NCBI GenBank assembly: GCA_021806605.1
Contig: JAJZQY010000006.1
Location: 1-64,000 of the forward strand
Length of the DNA: 64,000 bases
Source: Pseudomonadota bacterium
GTDB taxonomy: Bacteria > Pseudomonadota > Gammaproteobacteria > Burkholderiales > JABEVD01
Direction: 5' to 3'
The notes under the pieces are model-generated. The model saw nothing but the letters and a program-made list of their open reading frames with translations, had not been told where the DNA came from and made no database searches. Position numbers and translations under genes: made by a program. This document shows positions 19,367-28,174 of this stretch, piece by piece (the stretch's first letter is position 1; the number at the start of each line of letters is the position of its first letter).

Positions 19367-19966
19367 ATGCAAAAGCCGGCAAAAACCCTGCATCCCGTCA
19401 ACGAAATCATCGCGAAGCGCTGGAGTCCGCGCGCCCTGGATGCATCCAGGCCTGTCTCAAGAAGCGATCTGCTTTCCCTGATGGAAGCAGCGAGATGGGC
19501 ACCTTCCTGCTTCGGGGACGAGCCCTGGCGCTACATCGTGTGGGACAAGTTCGAAGACCAGGCTGCCTGGCAGAAGGCTTATGAATGCCTGGTTCCGGGA
19601 AACCAGGTCTGGGCGCAGAACGCCCCGATTCTGATGATTTCCCTCGCCGACACGCTGTTCGAGTTTAACGATTCTCCCAACCGCTTCGGGCAATATGACA
19701 CGGGAGCGGCTTCCGAAAACCTGGTTCTGCAGGCGGCCGCCCTGAATCTTTCCGCCCATCAGATGGGCGGATACGATGCCGAAAAGGCCAGGAAGACCTT
19801 TTCCATTCCCGAGCGCTATGTCTGCATGTCGATGATCGCGGTGGGGCATCCCGCCTCTCCCGACATCCTCGATGCGGCATTGAAGGAGAAGGAACTCGCG
19901 GACAGATCGAGAAAGCCCATGGAGTCGCGCTTTTTCGAGGGAAGCTGGGGAAACCCGGTCAGGTAA
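19367..19966 (+). CDS. Nitroreductase-family FMN oxidoreductase
   Basis: The 199-residue single-domain protein has the conserved N-terminal RWSPRALDASRPVS, the FMN-binding ARWAPSCFGDEPWRY, and the dimer-contact GAASENLVLQAAALNLSAHQMGG. Family members reduce nitro compounds, quinones or flavins with NAD(P)H. AAAGGA precedes the ATG at an ideal distance, and the gene is 11 bases after the old-yellow-enzyme stop. Together they form a detoxifying reductase pair. Confidence 0.88.
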   Translation: MQKPAKTLHPVNEIIAKRWSPRALDASRPVSRSDLLSLMEAARWAPSCFGDEPWRYIVWDKFEDQAAWQKAYECLVPGNQVWAQNAPILMISLADTLFEFNDSPNRFGQYDTGAASENLVLQAAALNLSAHQMGGYDAEKARKTFSIPERYVCMSMIAVGHPASPDILDAALKEKELADRSRKPMESRFFEGSWGNPVR

Positions 19967-20058
19967 GCGCGATATTCAAGACCGGGCACCAGAAATGCGC
20001 GCCTTGACGCGGCGCGAAATGCCGGGGTAGATTGAGCCATCCCACAACAGGAAGAGCC

Positions 20059-21345
20059 ATGGCCGATGACCTCATGGATCGGGCGATGAGACTGCATCTC
20101 GCGGGGCGCCATGCCGAGAGCGAGGCGCTTTACCGGCAGATTGCAGCGCACCATCCCGATTCGGCCAAGGCGAAGCATTACCTGGGATTTCTGCTGCAGC
20201 AGACGGGACGTCTGGAAGAAGCGCTCGAACTCATCGAAGCCTCCCTGCTGCACGACAATTCCCATTCGGAATGGCACTACAACCACGGGATCGTCCTCGA
20301 CAGGATGGGCCGCTGCGACGAGGCCATTGCGGCCTTCGAGCATTCCCTGAAGCTCGCCCCCGGCAACTATTTCTGCAAAACCAGTCTCGGCGCGCTGTTC
20401 GAAAAGACCGGAAAAATCGACAGGGCGGAAGAGCTCTATAGGGAAGCGTCGCAAATCGACCCGCACTGCCCGGATGCCCATTACCTGCTCGCAGCCCTCC
20501 TCGTCGCGCAAGGAAGGTTTCCTGAAGCGCGGCATTTCAACAGCCTGGGACTCATCGCCGATCCCGCCAGTGACAAGTCGAAAATCAAGCTGGGCATCGC
20601 ATACTGCGAAGTCGGGGAAAAAGACAGGGCGATTGCCCTCATGGAAAACTGGCTGCTCGAAGAACCGGGAAACCCCGTCGCAAGCCACATGCTTGCGGCA
20701 TTCAGGGGGGATTTGCCGGAACGCTGCTCCGAGCGCTATGTCGAGGCCGCTTTCGACAGGTTCGCAGCGCAATTCGATTCCATACTGACGAGACTCGAAT
20801 ATGCCGGCCCCCGCTTGCTCCGGGAACAATTGCAGCGGCTGGGCCTTGCCCGAAACAGCCTGAAAGCGCTGGATCTGGGCTGCGGCACAGGGCTCAACGG
20901 ACAGATCCTGAAATCCGTTGCGCTCACCCTGACCGGAGTGGACATCAGCCAGGCGATGCTGGATGCAGCCGGAAAGCGGCAGTGCTACGATTTTCTGGTC
21001 AAATCCGAGATATGCGAATTTCTCGGCGACGGCAAAGACCGCTACGATCTGGTCGCCTGCATGGACACGCTGATCTATTTCGGGAACCTCGAACCGGTTT
21101 TCTCGGGAATCTCTGCGCGCCTCGCCCCGGGCGGGCAATTCGTTTTCACGACGGAGAAACTCGCTTCGGACTCCAAGAGTTACGAGCTCGGCATCACGGG
21201 AAGATACCGCCACAGCGAGGTTCATGTCGCAAGGCTGCTCGATGAAGCCGGATTCGATCCGCCACATGCGGGCAACGCCGCCATCCGCAAGGAAAGCGGA
21301 CAGCCCGTCGAAGGCCAGCTCTTTAGCGCCCGAAAACGACGATAA
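20059..21345 (+). CDS. TPR-repeat protein fused to SAM methyltransferase
   Basis: The 428-residue protein begins with about six tetratricopeptide repeats (residues 1-230, for example AIAAFEHSLKLAPGNYFCKTSLG) and ends with a Rossmann methyltransferase (about 245-428; motif I LDLGCGTGLNG, then VDISQAML). This architecture is known from family members of unclear function, where the repeats likely bind the substrate protein or partner. The start at 20059 is preceded by AGGAAGAG; the upstream ATG at 20032 lacks this. It is in the same orientation as its neighbours but 92 bases apart. Confidence 0.82.
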   Translation: MADDLMDRAMRLHLAGRHAESEALYRQIAAHHPDSAKAKHYLGFLLQQTGRLEEALELIEASLLHDNSHSEWHYNHGIVLDRMGRCDEAIAAFEHSLKLAPGNYFCKTSLGALFEKTGKIDRAEELYREASQIDPHCPDAHYLLAALLVAQGRFPEARHFNSLGLIADPASDKSKIKLGIAYCEVGEKDRAIALMENWLLEEPGNPVASHMLAAFRGDLPERCSERYVEAAFDRFAAQFDSILTRLEYAGPRLLREQLQRLGLARNSLKALDLGCGTGLNGQILKSVALTLTGVDISQAMLDAAGKRQCYDFLVKSEICEFLGDGKDRYDLVACMDTLIYFGNLEPVFSGISARLAPGGQFVFTTEKLASDSKSYELGITGRYRHSEVHVARLLDEAGFDPPHAGNAAIRKESGQPVEGQLFSARKRR

Positions 21346-21401
21346 GGCGCGATTGAGGTACAATTCGAAGATTCCTCGAACCACCCTCACTTCGACCGTC
21401 C

Positions 21402-22661
21402 ATGAAAAAACTCAACGGAATGCGCCTCGACCTGACTGTCGAAGCGCTGCGCAGGATTCTTCCCCTGAGGGAGCCCGCGGACGTGGCCCTGCGCTTCTTT
21501 TTCCGCGACCATCCGAAAATCGGGCGCTCCGAGCGCGCCTTCGTCGCGGAAACCGTGTTTTCCGTCCTGAGAAGGAAAAGCTTCATCGACCATGTCATAC
21601 AGCAAGCCGACGGCAATGCAGGCACGCCCAGGAAAATCGCGCTCGCCCATCTCTCCAGAATCGAAGGCATGAACCTCCGGGAACTCAAGCCCTATCTTTC
21701 CGAATCCGAGGAGAAATGGCTCAATGCGGTCAAGGCCGTCCCGGCGGATGCGCTGCCCCTAGAAGTCAAGGCGGAGCTTCCGGAATGGGTCGTCTCGAAG
21801 CTCAAGCCCGCCATGAACGACGAGGCCATCCTTTCCCTGGGAAGGGCCATGCAGCAGAAGGCGCCGCTCGATCTGAGAGTGAACACGATCAAGGCCAGGC
21901 GCGAGGAAGTGCTGGAAAGGCTCGGCGGGGAGGCGACGCGATGGTCTCCTTCCGGCGTGCGCATCCAGGACAAATTCGCGCTCAACGAGCACGACCTCTT
22001 CCTGGAGGGCAAGGTGGAAGTCCAGGACGAGGGAAGCCAGCTGCTGGGCTATCTCCTCGCACCCAAGCGGCGCGAAATGGTGGTCGATTTCTGCGCCGGG
22101 GCCGGCGGGAAAACCCTGATGCTCGGCGCGCTGATGCATTCCACGGGCAGAATCTACGCTTTCGACATATCGGAAAAAAGACTGGAAAAGCTGGGGCCGA
22201 GGCTCAAGCGCTCCGGACTCAGCAACGTCAATCCGCAACTGATCCAGAACGAGAACGACATCAAGGTGAAGCGCCTGTCCGGAAAAATCGACAGGGTGCT
22301 GGTGGACGCCCCGTGCAGCGGGCTCGGCACGCTGCGCAGGAATCCCGACCTGAAATGGCGCCAGTCGGAAGCCAGCCTCGAAGAACTCAAGACGAAGCAG
22401 GCCGCGATACTCGCGGGGGCTTCCGTGCTGGTAAAGCCCGGAGGGCGCCTCGTTTACGCAACCTGCAGCATCCTGCCGGAAGAAAACCGGGAAATCGTGT
22501 CGAAATTCCTGGAGTCGCATCCGGACTTCAGCCTGCTCGACGCTTCGGAAATACTGAAAGCCCAGCACATCGATCTGGATACCGGCAAATATCTCGAGCT
22601 GCGACCGGACATCCACGGCACGGACGCCTTCTTCGCCGCAGCCATGGAAAGAACCTCCTGA
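21402..22661 (+). CDS. RsmB/NOP-family rRNA cytosine-C5 methyltransferase
   Basis: The 419-residue protein has a NusB-like N-terminal region and a methyltransferase core with VDFCAGAGGKT (SAM binding), VDAPCSGLGTLRRNPDLKW (catalytic cysteine region) and YATCSILPEEN (second cysteine), the paired Cys motifs of RNA m5C enzymes. RsmB methylates C967 of 16S rRNA in E. coli. The gene is not in the fmt-rsmB context, so it may be a paralogue with another rRNA site, and no symbol is assigned. Confidence 0.87.
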   Translation: MKKLNGMRLDLTVEALRRILPLREPADVALRFFFRDHPKIGRSERAFVAETVFSVLRRKSFIDHVIQQADGNAGTPRKIALAHLSRIEGMNLRELKPYLSESEEKWLNAVKAVPADALPLEVKAELPEWVVSKLKPAMNDEAILSLGRAMQQKAPLDLRVNTIKARREEVLERLGGEATRWSPSGVRIQDKFALNEHDLFLEGKVEVQDEGSQLLGYLLAPKRREMVVDFCAGAGGKTLMLGALMHSTGRIYAFDISEKRLEKLGPRLKRSGLSNVNPQLIQNENDIKVKRLSGKIDRVLVDAPCSGLGTLRRNPDLKWRQSEASLEELKTKQAAILAGASVLVKPGGRLVYATCSILPEENREIVSKFLESHPDFSLLDASEILKAQHIDLDTGKYLELRPDIHGTDAFFAAAMERTS

Positions 22662-22704
22662 TTGCAGGATGCGGCACGAACTTGCATAATCCCCTTTCGA
22701 GGGG
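22662..22704 (+). promoter_or_regulatory. Sigma-70 promoter and leader hairpin of the c-di-GMP operon
   Basis: TTGCAG (22662-22667) and CATAAT (22685-22690) are separated by 17 bases, immediately after the upstream stop codon. Directly behind the -10 is CCCC-TTTCGA-GGGG (22691-22704), a small hairpin at the expected start of the transcript. The 44-base leader also carries a CCGG-rich stretch before the ATG at 22735. Confidence 0.55.
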
Positions 22705-22734
22705 TGGTTTTCCTGCGGGCCGGTCACAACACTC

Positions 22735-25700
22735 ATGCCTTACAAAAGAAGCTTCAAGCTGCGGATATCCGCAACGCATTTCATCATCCTGGCGCTCCTT
22801 TTCGGGTTCGGGATGGCAGTCGTTTCGACCATAGCAAGCCTTCAGTCCATCTCCCGCGACCTCTACGCCCACCCTTTCAGGGTCAGCAACACCGCGATGG
22901 ATGCGCAAGCCAAGATCCTCGCGATGCGCGACGACATGGTGGAGATGGCCCTGGACCCAGCGAACCAGGCGGAGCTTGCTCGCGAGGTATCCGTCCTGGA
23001 TGCCGGGGTCAGGTCGGATTTGACGCTGATCCATTCTTCCTTCCTCGGGGACATGAGCCGGGTGGACGAGATCGACCGCCAGATGGCGATCTGGCAGCAG
23101 CTCAGATCGAAGGTCATCGACCTCATCCGGCAGGGCGACCTGGCTGAGGCGAAGCGCCTGATGGCAGGCCCAGGAGAGCAGCTCTTCAGGCAGATCCTCG
23201 GCAATACCGGTTACGTCGTCGATTTCGCCAGAAAAAAGGCCGGATTCTTCGCCAAGGAAGCGTCTACCGCATCTGCATCCAGGGTGCGCGAAATCTGGTG
23301 GCTGCTGGGAGGGCTGGCGCTTCTGATCAGCCTGCTGGTTTTCCTGGTCACGCGCCGCATCCTTGCCGAATTCCGCAGGAACGAGGCATTCACCGAAAAA
23401 CTGATGGAAAGCGAGCAGAAGTTCCAGCGCCTGTTCGAGGAAGCCAACGACTGCATCATGCTGCTATCGACAGAGGGAGTCATCGTCGACATCAACCGCG
23501 CCGGCCATGAAAGACTGGGCTACTCCAAGGCAGAAATGGTGGGCAGGCGCATCGCCGAGTTCGACACCGCCGAGCATGCGACCAGGGTCCGGGAAAGGGT
23601 AGCAAATGTCATGAGGACAGGCTTCGCTTCGTTCGAAGCGGCGCATGTATGCAAGGACCGCCTGGTGATGCCCGTGGAAATCAACGCCAGCCTCATCGAA
23701 ATGAACGGAAAAGAGCTCATCCTCAGCGTGGTTCGCGACATATCCGAACGCAAACGCATGGAAAGCGAACTGGCAGACAAGGAATCGCGCTACCGAAGCA
23801 TCATCGAAACCTCACCGGAAGGTTTCTGGATGGTGGACATGCAGGGGCGTCTTCTCGAAGTCAACGACTCCTATGTGGCGCTCTCGGGCTACAGCCGGGA
23901 GGAGCTGCTCGCCATGAGCATCCCCGACCTGGAAGCGAAGGAAAATCCCGAAGAGACCGCTGAGCACATCGAGAACGTGATGAAGAACGGATACGACCGC
24001 TTCGAAAGCCTGCACAAAACCAGGGAGGGAAAAATCTGGCCTGTCGAAGTGACCGTCAGCTTCTGGCCGATGGAAGGAGGGCGTTTATTCGTCTTCTGCA
24101 GGGACATCACCGAGCGCAGGCGCAGGGAAGAAGAGCAGCGGCTGGCCATGACGGTGTTCCAGAATATCGGCGAGGGAATGACCGTGACCGATTCCGAGAA
24201 CCGCGTCGTCGCCGTCAATCCGGCCTTCACCCATCTGACCGGCTACAGCGCAGAAGAAATGATCGGCAAGAATCCCAACCTGCTGAGCTCCGGGCACCAC
24301 GACGGCGAATTCTACCGGCAGATGTGGCAAGCGCTGGAAGAGACCGGACAATGGCAGGGCGAGGTATGGGACCGCCGCAAGGACGGGGAACTGATCGCCA
24401 AATGGCTGACCATCAGCACCATCTACGACGAAGCAGGATCGGTGCATCAGCGGGTGGCGCTTTTTTCCGACATTACCCAGAAGAAGCAGTCGGATGAAAT
24501 GCTCTGGCGGCAGGCCAACTTCGATCCCCTCACCCAGCTTCCCAATCGCCGCATGTTCCGCGAACAACTGGAGCAGCAGATCAGGAAGGCGCAGCGCAGC
24601 AGGGATTCCCTGGCGCTTTTCTTCATCGACCTGGACCGCTTCAAGGAAATCAACGATACGCTCGGGCACCATGTCGGAGACGAACTGCTGATGGAAGCGG
24701 CAAAGCGCATCAAGTCCTGCGTGCGCGAATCGGACACCGTGGCCCGTCTCGGCGGCGACGAATTCACCGTGATCCTTGGGGAATTGTCCGACAAGGCCCG
24801 CATCGATCATGCAGCGCAGAACATCCTCGCCCGGCTGGCTGAACCCTTCCAGCTGGGCAGCGAAATCGCCTATGTTTCCGCCAGCATCGGCATCACCCTC
24901 TATCCGGACGATGCGGACAGCGCGCACAACCTGATCAAGCATGCAGATCAGGCCATGTACGAAGCCAAGAGTCGGGGCCGCAGCCGCTTCAGCTATTTCA
25001 CTCCGCAGCTTCAGGAAGAAGCCATGAAGCGCCTCAAGCTGACCACCGACATGCGCAATGCGCTTGCCAAGAAACAGTTCAGAGTCCATTTCCAGCCCAT
25101 AGTCGATCTTGCGACAGGCCGCATTCACAAGGCGGAAGCCCTGCTGCGCTGGCAGCATCCCGAGCAGGGCATGGTCAGCCCGATGGATTTCGTTCCGCTC
25201 GCCGAAGAAACCGGCATGATCAACGAGATCGGCGACTGGGTTTTCCGCGAAGCGGCGAGCCTGACGAAACAGCTTCAGGCACTTTCTCCCGACTTCCAGA
25301 TCAGCGTCAATGCCTCTCCGGTGCAATTCCACAGCACTCTGGATCATTTCGGCGAATGGCCGAATTACCTGAAACGGCTCGGCCTGAACGGCAGCAGCAT
25401 CGCCGTGGAAATCACCGAAGGGCTGCTGCTGGAAACGAATAGCAGCGCAACGGATCGGCTTCATGCCATGCGGAAGGCCGGACTGCAGATATCGCTCGAC
25501 GACTTCGGCACGGGTTACTCGTCGCTTTCCTATCTCAAGCAATACCCTATCCAGTATCTCAAGATCGACCGCTCCTTCGTCCGTGACATGACGACCGACC
25601 CCAACGACGAAGCCCTTTGCGAAGCCATCGTGGTCATGGCGCACAAGCTGGGCCTGAATGTCATCGCAGAAGGCGTTGAAACGATGCAGCAGCGCGACCT

Positions 25701-25797
25701 GCTTCTTGCCATGGGCTGCGATTACGCCCAGGGCTATCTATTCTCGAAAGCATTGCCGGCCGAAGCATTCGCAAAACTCATGACGGAGGGGAACTGA
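22735..25797 (+). CDS. Membrane-bound PAS-GGDEF-EAL c-di-GMP enzyme
   Basis: The product is 1020 residues. Two membrane helices (about 12-32 and 183-203) flank a periplasmic four-helix sensor region. Three PAS domains follow (about 220-340, 345-465, 470-590), then GGDEF (about 600-755, motif GGDEF at 673-677) and EAL (about 780-1015, E801-A-L, DDFGTGYSS, EGVET). Both catalytic motifs are intact, so it could make and break c-di-GMP, with one activity usually dominant. The sensor region likely detects an extracellular signal. It heads an operon with a GNAT and an EAL-CZB protein. Confidence 0.92.
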   Translation: MPYKRSFKLRISATHFIILALLFGFGMAVVSTIASLQSISRDLYAHPFRVSNTAMDAQAKILAMRDDMVEMALDPANQAELAREVSVLDAGVRSDLTLIHSSFLGDMSRVDEIDRQMAIWQQLRSKVIDLIRQGDLAEAKRLMAGPGEQLFRQILGNTGYVVDFARKKAGFFAKEASTASASRVREIWWLLGGLALLISLLVFLVTRRILAEFRRNEAFTEKLMESEQKFQRLFEEANDCIMLLSTEGVIVDINRAGHERLGYSKAEMVGRRIAEFDTAEHATRVRERVANVMRTGFASFEAAHVCKDRLVMPVEINASLIEMNGKELILSVVRDISERKRMESELADKESRYRSIIETSPEGFWMVDMQGRLLEVNDSYVALSGYSREELLAMSIPDLEAKENPEETAEHIENVMKNGYDRFESLHKTREGKIWPVEVTVSFWPMEGGRLFVFCRDITERRRREEEQRLAMTVFQNIGEGMTVTDSENRVVAVNPAFTHLTGYSAEEMIGKNPNLLSSGHHDGEFYRQMWQALEETGQWQGEVWDRRKDGELIAKWLTISTIYDEAGSVHQRVALFSDITQKKQSDEMLWRQANFDPLTQLPNRRMFREQLEQQIRKAQRSRDSLALFFIDLDRFKEINDTLGHHVGDELLMEAAKRIKSCVRESDTVARLGGDEFTVILGELSDKARIDHAAQNILARLAEPFQLGSEIAYVSASIGITLYPDDADSAHNLIKHADQAMYEAKSRGRSRFSYFTPQLQEEAMKRLKLTTDMRNALAKKQFRVHFQPIVDLATGRIHKAEALLRWQHPEQGMVSPMDFVPLAEETGMINEIGDWVFREAASLTKQLQALSPDFQISVNASPVQFHSTLDHFGEWPNYLKRLGLNGSSIAVEITEGLLLETNSSATDRLHAMRKAGLQISLDDFGTGYSSLSYLKQYPIQYLKIDRSFVRDMTTDPNDEALCEAIVVMAHKLGLNVIAEGVETMQQRDLLLAMGCDYAQGYLFSKALPAEAFAKLMTEGN

Positions 25798-25802
25798 ACA
25801 TC

Positions 25803-26336
25803 ATGACCCCCTCCCTGTACACGGAGCGGCTCGAATTGCGCCCCCTGAAAAAGGAGGACGGCGAAGACTTCCTGGCGATTTTTTCCAATCCCGAGGTGAC
25901 GCGGTATTACGAAGTCGAAACCATGACCAAACTTTCGGAGGCGAGCATCCTGCTCGATCATTTCATTGCCATCGGGCGGCTCGGGATCTGCCTGAAGGGA
26001 AATTCCAGAATCATCGGCAGCTGCGGGCTTTTCGCCCTCAACGCGGAATACTTCTCCGCATCCCTGGGCTACGATCTGGCGCGGGAATGCTGGGGGAGGG
26101 GAATCATGACCGAGGCGCTCAGAGCCCTGCTCGGCTTCGGCTTTTCATCGCTGGGGCTCAACCGGATCAATGCCTTGACCTATCCCGACAATGCCGCCTC
26201 GATCAGGGTGCTGGCGGGCCTGGGCTTCAGAATGGAAGGGACCATGCGCGAATTCGGCTTCTGGAAGGGCAGCTTTCACGACATGGCCCTGCACGCCCTG
26301 CTGCGCAGCGAATGGCGCTTCCGACAGGATGCCTGA
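25803..26336 (+). CDS. GNAT N-acetyltransferase (RimJ/RimL type)
   Basis: The 177-residue single GNAT domain has TERLELRPL at the N-terminus and the acetyl-CoA-binding segment YDLARECWGRGIMTEAL, followed by NxxSIRVLAGLGFRMEGTMRE, typical of RimJ/RimL relatives that acetylate ribosomal or other protein N-termini. It is placed five bases after the GGDEF-EAL gene and overlaps the EAL-CZB gene by eight bases (ATGCCTGA), so its expression is locked to c-di-GMP turnover. Whether it modifies one of those proteins is speculation. Confidence 0.85.
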   Translation: MTPSLYTERLELRPLKKEDGEDFLAIFSNPEVTRYYEVETMTKLSEASILLDHFIAIGRLGICLKGNSRIIGSCGLFALNAEYFSASLGYDLARECWGRGIMTEALRALLGFGFSSLGLNRINALTYPDNAASIRVLAGLGFRMEGTMREFGFWKGSFHDMALHALLRSEWRFRQDA

Positions 26337-27504
26337 CGTGAAGCTGCATGAACTGGAATCCGCTGTCGAGAACGGCGAATTCGTCTATTACTACCAGCCC
26401 AAGATCTCCCTCGTCACAGGCAGAATCAGCGGGGCGGAAGCCCTGATACGCTGGATCAGAACCGACGGCGAAATCGTTCTGCCGAACAGGTTCATTCCTC
26501 TGGCCGAATCGACCGGATTCATCACCGAAATCAGCCTGGCGATGTTCCCGAAGCTGGTCACCGACGCCCTGATCGTCAACGACGTCAACGCGAAGCTGGT
26601 CACTGCATTCAATCTCTCGGCAAAGGATTTCGAGAACAGGCATCTCCTTCATGCCATCCAGGACGCTTCTGGCCGGATCGATCTGGCTCGACTGGGGGCG
26701 GAACTGACTGAGGCGTCGGTGATCGGCCTGGGCAACAGCAGCGCCCTCGGCAACCTGAGGGAACTGGCCGAAAGCGGAATCCGCCTGGCGATGGACGATT
26801 TCGGCACGGGATATTCCTCGATCGACACGCTGAGCCGCCTGCCTTTCGACATCATCAAGCTCGATCAGGGGCTGATCAGCCGCATGTCCGATTCCGAAAG
26901 GAGCGCAACCATCGTCCTGGCGAGCATCCGCATGGCCCACCAGCTCGGCATGGAAATCGTGGCCGAAGGCATAGAAACCGCCTCCGCCTACGACTTCCTG
27001 CTTCACGCGGGATGCAGCGAAGTTCAGGGTTTCTGGATTGCGAAGCCGATGCCTCTGGACGATTACCTGGCGTTCATCCGCAAGGACCAGATCTGGACGG
27101 GGCTGCCCACCGGACTCATCCACATGGCGATTCTCGACCATGTGCAATGGCGCCAGCAGCTCATCTCCAGGGTGACTTCGCTCGCCTTCAATGGCAGGGT
27201 CGATGAGGCAGCGATACGCGCCTCCGATGTGGAAGTGGATCACCATCAATGCAAGCTGGGGAGATGGTACTACGGCGTGGGCCAGGCATTTCGCGGGCAC
27301 CCGGTTTTCGACCGGCTCGAAGAGCCGCACCGGCTCCTGCACCAGGCAGGATTCGATCTGCTCGAATCGGCCAGGCAGGGCCTGTCCAGAAGCGAGCTGA
27401 CACGGCAGATGCGCATGCTGACGCACCAGTCGTCGCGCATCATCGAACTGCTTCAGGAACTGGAAAGCGAGGCGATGATCGACCTTTCCTTGAAGCGCGT
27501 CTGA
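26329..27504 (+). CDS. EAL phosphodiesterase with C-terminal zinc-binding CZB domain
   Basis: The product is 391 residues. The EAL domain (about 5-250) retains the catalytic set E37-A-L, N95, E125/E128, DD156-157, K177 and E213, so c-di-GMP hydrolysis is expected. The C-terminal part (about 262-390) is a CZB domain: H271, C308 in HHQCKLGRWYYG, and H334-x3-H338, matching the 3His-Cys zinc site of DgcZ. CZB usually partners diguanylate cyclases and chemoreceptors, so an EAL-CZB fusion implies zinc or hypochlorite-sensitive degradation of c-di-GMP. It has no membrane segment. It overlaps the GNAT gene by eight bases. Confidence 0.88.
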   Translation: MPDVKLHELESAVENGEFVYYYQPKISLVTGRISGAEALIRWIRTDGEIVLPNRFIPLAESTGFITEISLAMFPKLVTDALIVNDVNAKLVTAFNLSAKDFENRHLLHAIQDASGRIDLARLGAELTEASVIGLGNSSALGNLRELAESGIRLAMDDFGTGYSSIDTLSRLPFDIIKLDQGLISRMSDSERSATIVLASIRMAHQLGMEIVAEGIETASAYDFLLHAGCSEVQGFWIAKPMPLDDYLAFIRKDQIWTGLPTGLIHMAILDHVQWRQQLISRVTSLAFNGRVDEAAIRASDVEVDHHQCKLGRWYYGVGQAFRGHPVFDRLEEPHRLLHQAGFDLLESARQGLSRSELTRQMRMLTHQSSRIIELLQELESEAMIDLSLKRV

Positions 27505-27507
27505 ATC

Positions 27508-28140
27508 TCAGGAGAACGGCTTCTCGCGCGCATCCCTCAGCGTCTTCACCACTTGCGCATCCTCGATCTGGGGAAAATCCCTGTAGAACTGGCCGACAGC
27601 CTGGAAACATTCCGGGACTTCCAGGCAAACGGTTTCGTCGGCAAGCGGCCTTATTTTCTCCAGCGCCTCGGGGGGGGAAACCGGAACCGCGCAGATCAAC
27701 TTCGAGGGATTTCTCGAACGCAATGCGTGAAGCGCCGAGATCATGGTCGAACCGGTAGCGAGTCCGTCGTCGATGACGATGGCGATCCGTCCTTCTGGGT
27801 CGATCGGGGGCATGTATCCGGCGCGCCTTTTGGCAATGACTTCGAGCTGCGCCGCCTTTTCGCGCTCGATGTATGCCGGCCCCGCGCCCTCGGCCGCAGC
27901 ATAATCCGCGACATAACACCAGCCGGATTCGTCCACCGATCCTACCGCGAATTCCGGGCTGTAGGGCGAGCGCAGCTTTCTCACCAGAACGACGTCGAGA
28001 TCCCCCTGCAGCTCCGCGGCGATGATTCTGCCCATGGGAACGGCGCCGCGCGGAATGGCGAGTATCAGCGGATGCCTGCCCCTGTAATGCGCCAGCCTTT
28101 TCGCAAGCAGCCTTGCGGCTTCCTCCCTGTCAGCGAACAT
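27508..28140 (-). CDS. Phosphoribosyltransferase-domain protein
   Basis: The 210-residue type I PRTase fold has the PRPP loop IAIVIDDGLATGSTM and upstream LAIPRGAVPMG, as in the stand-alone 'predicted phosphoribosyltransferase' family with the FADREEAARLLAKRL N-terminus. The base substrate is unknown. The start at 28140 has GGGGGAATC before it and matches the family start. It is last in the oxyR-rubrerythrin-rubredoxin-reductase row, so it may be co-transcribed, though the link in function is unclear. Confidence 0.8.
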   Translation of the reverse strand: MFADREEAARLLAKRLAHYRGRHPLILAIPRGAVPMGRIIAAELQGDLDVVLVRKLRSPYSPEFAVGSVDESGWCYVADYAAAEGAGPAYIEREKAAQLEVIAKRRAGYMPPIDPEGRIAIVIDDGLATGSTMISALHALRSRNPSKLICAVPVSPPEALEKIRPLADETVCLEVPECFQAVGQFYRDFPQIEDAQVVKTLRDAREKPFS

Positions 28141-28174
28141 GATTCCCCCTGTCTCTTTCCAGCATAGCAAACAA

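Noticed and set aside
22691-22720. Candidate c-di-GMP riboswitch before the GGDEF-EAL gene
   Set aside because: Only a short CCCC/GGGG hairpin is present; the 44-base leader is too short and lacks GEMM core motifs.
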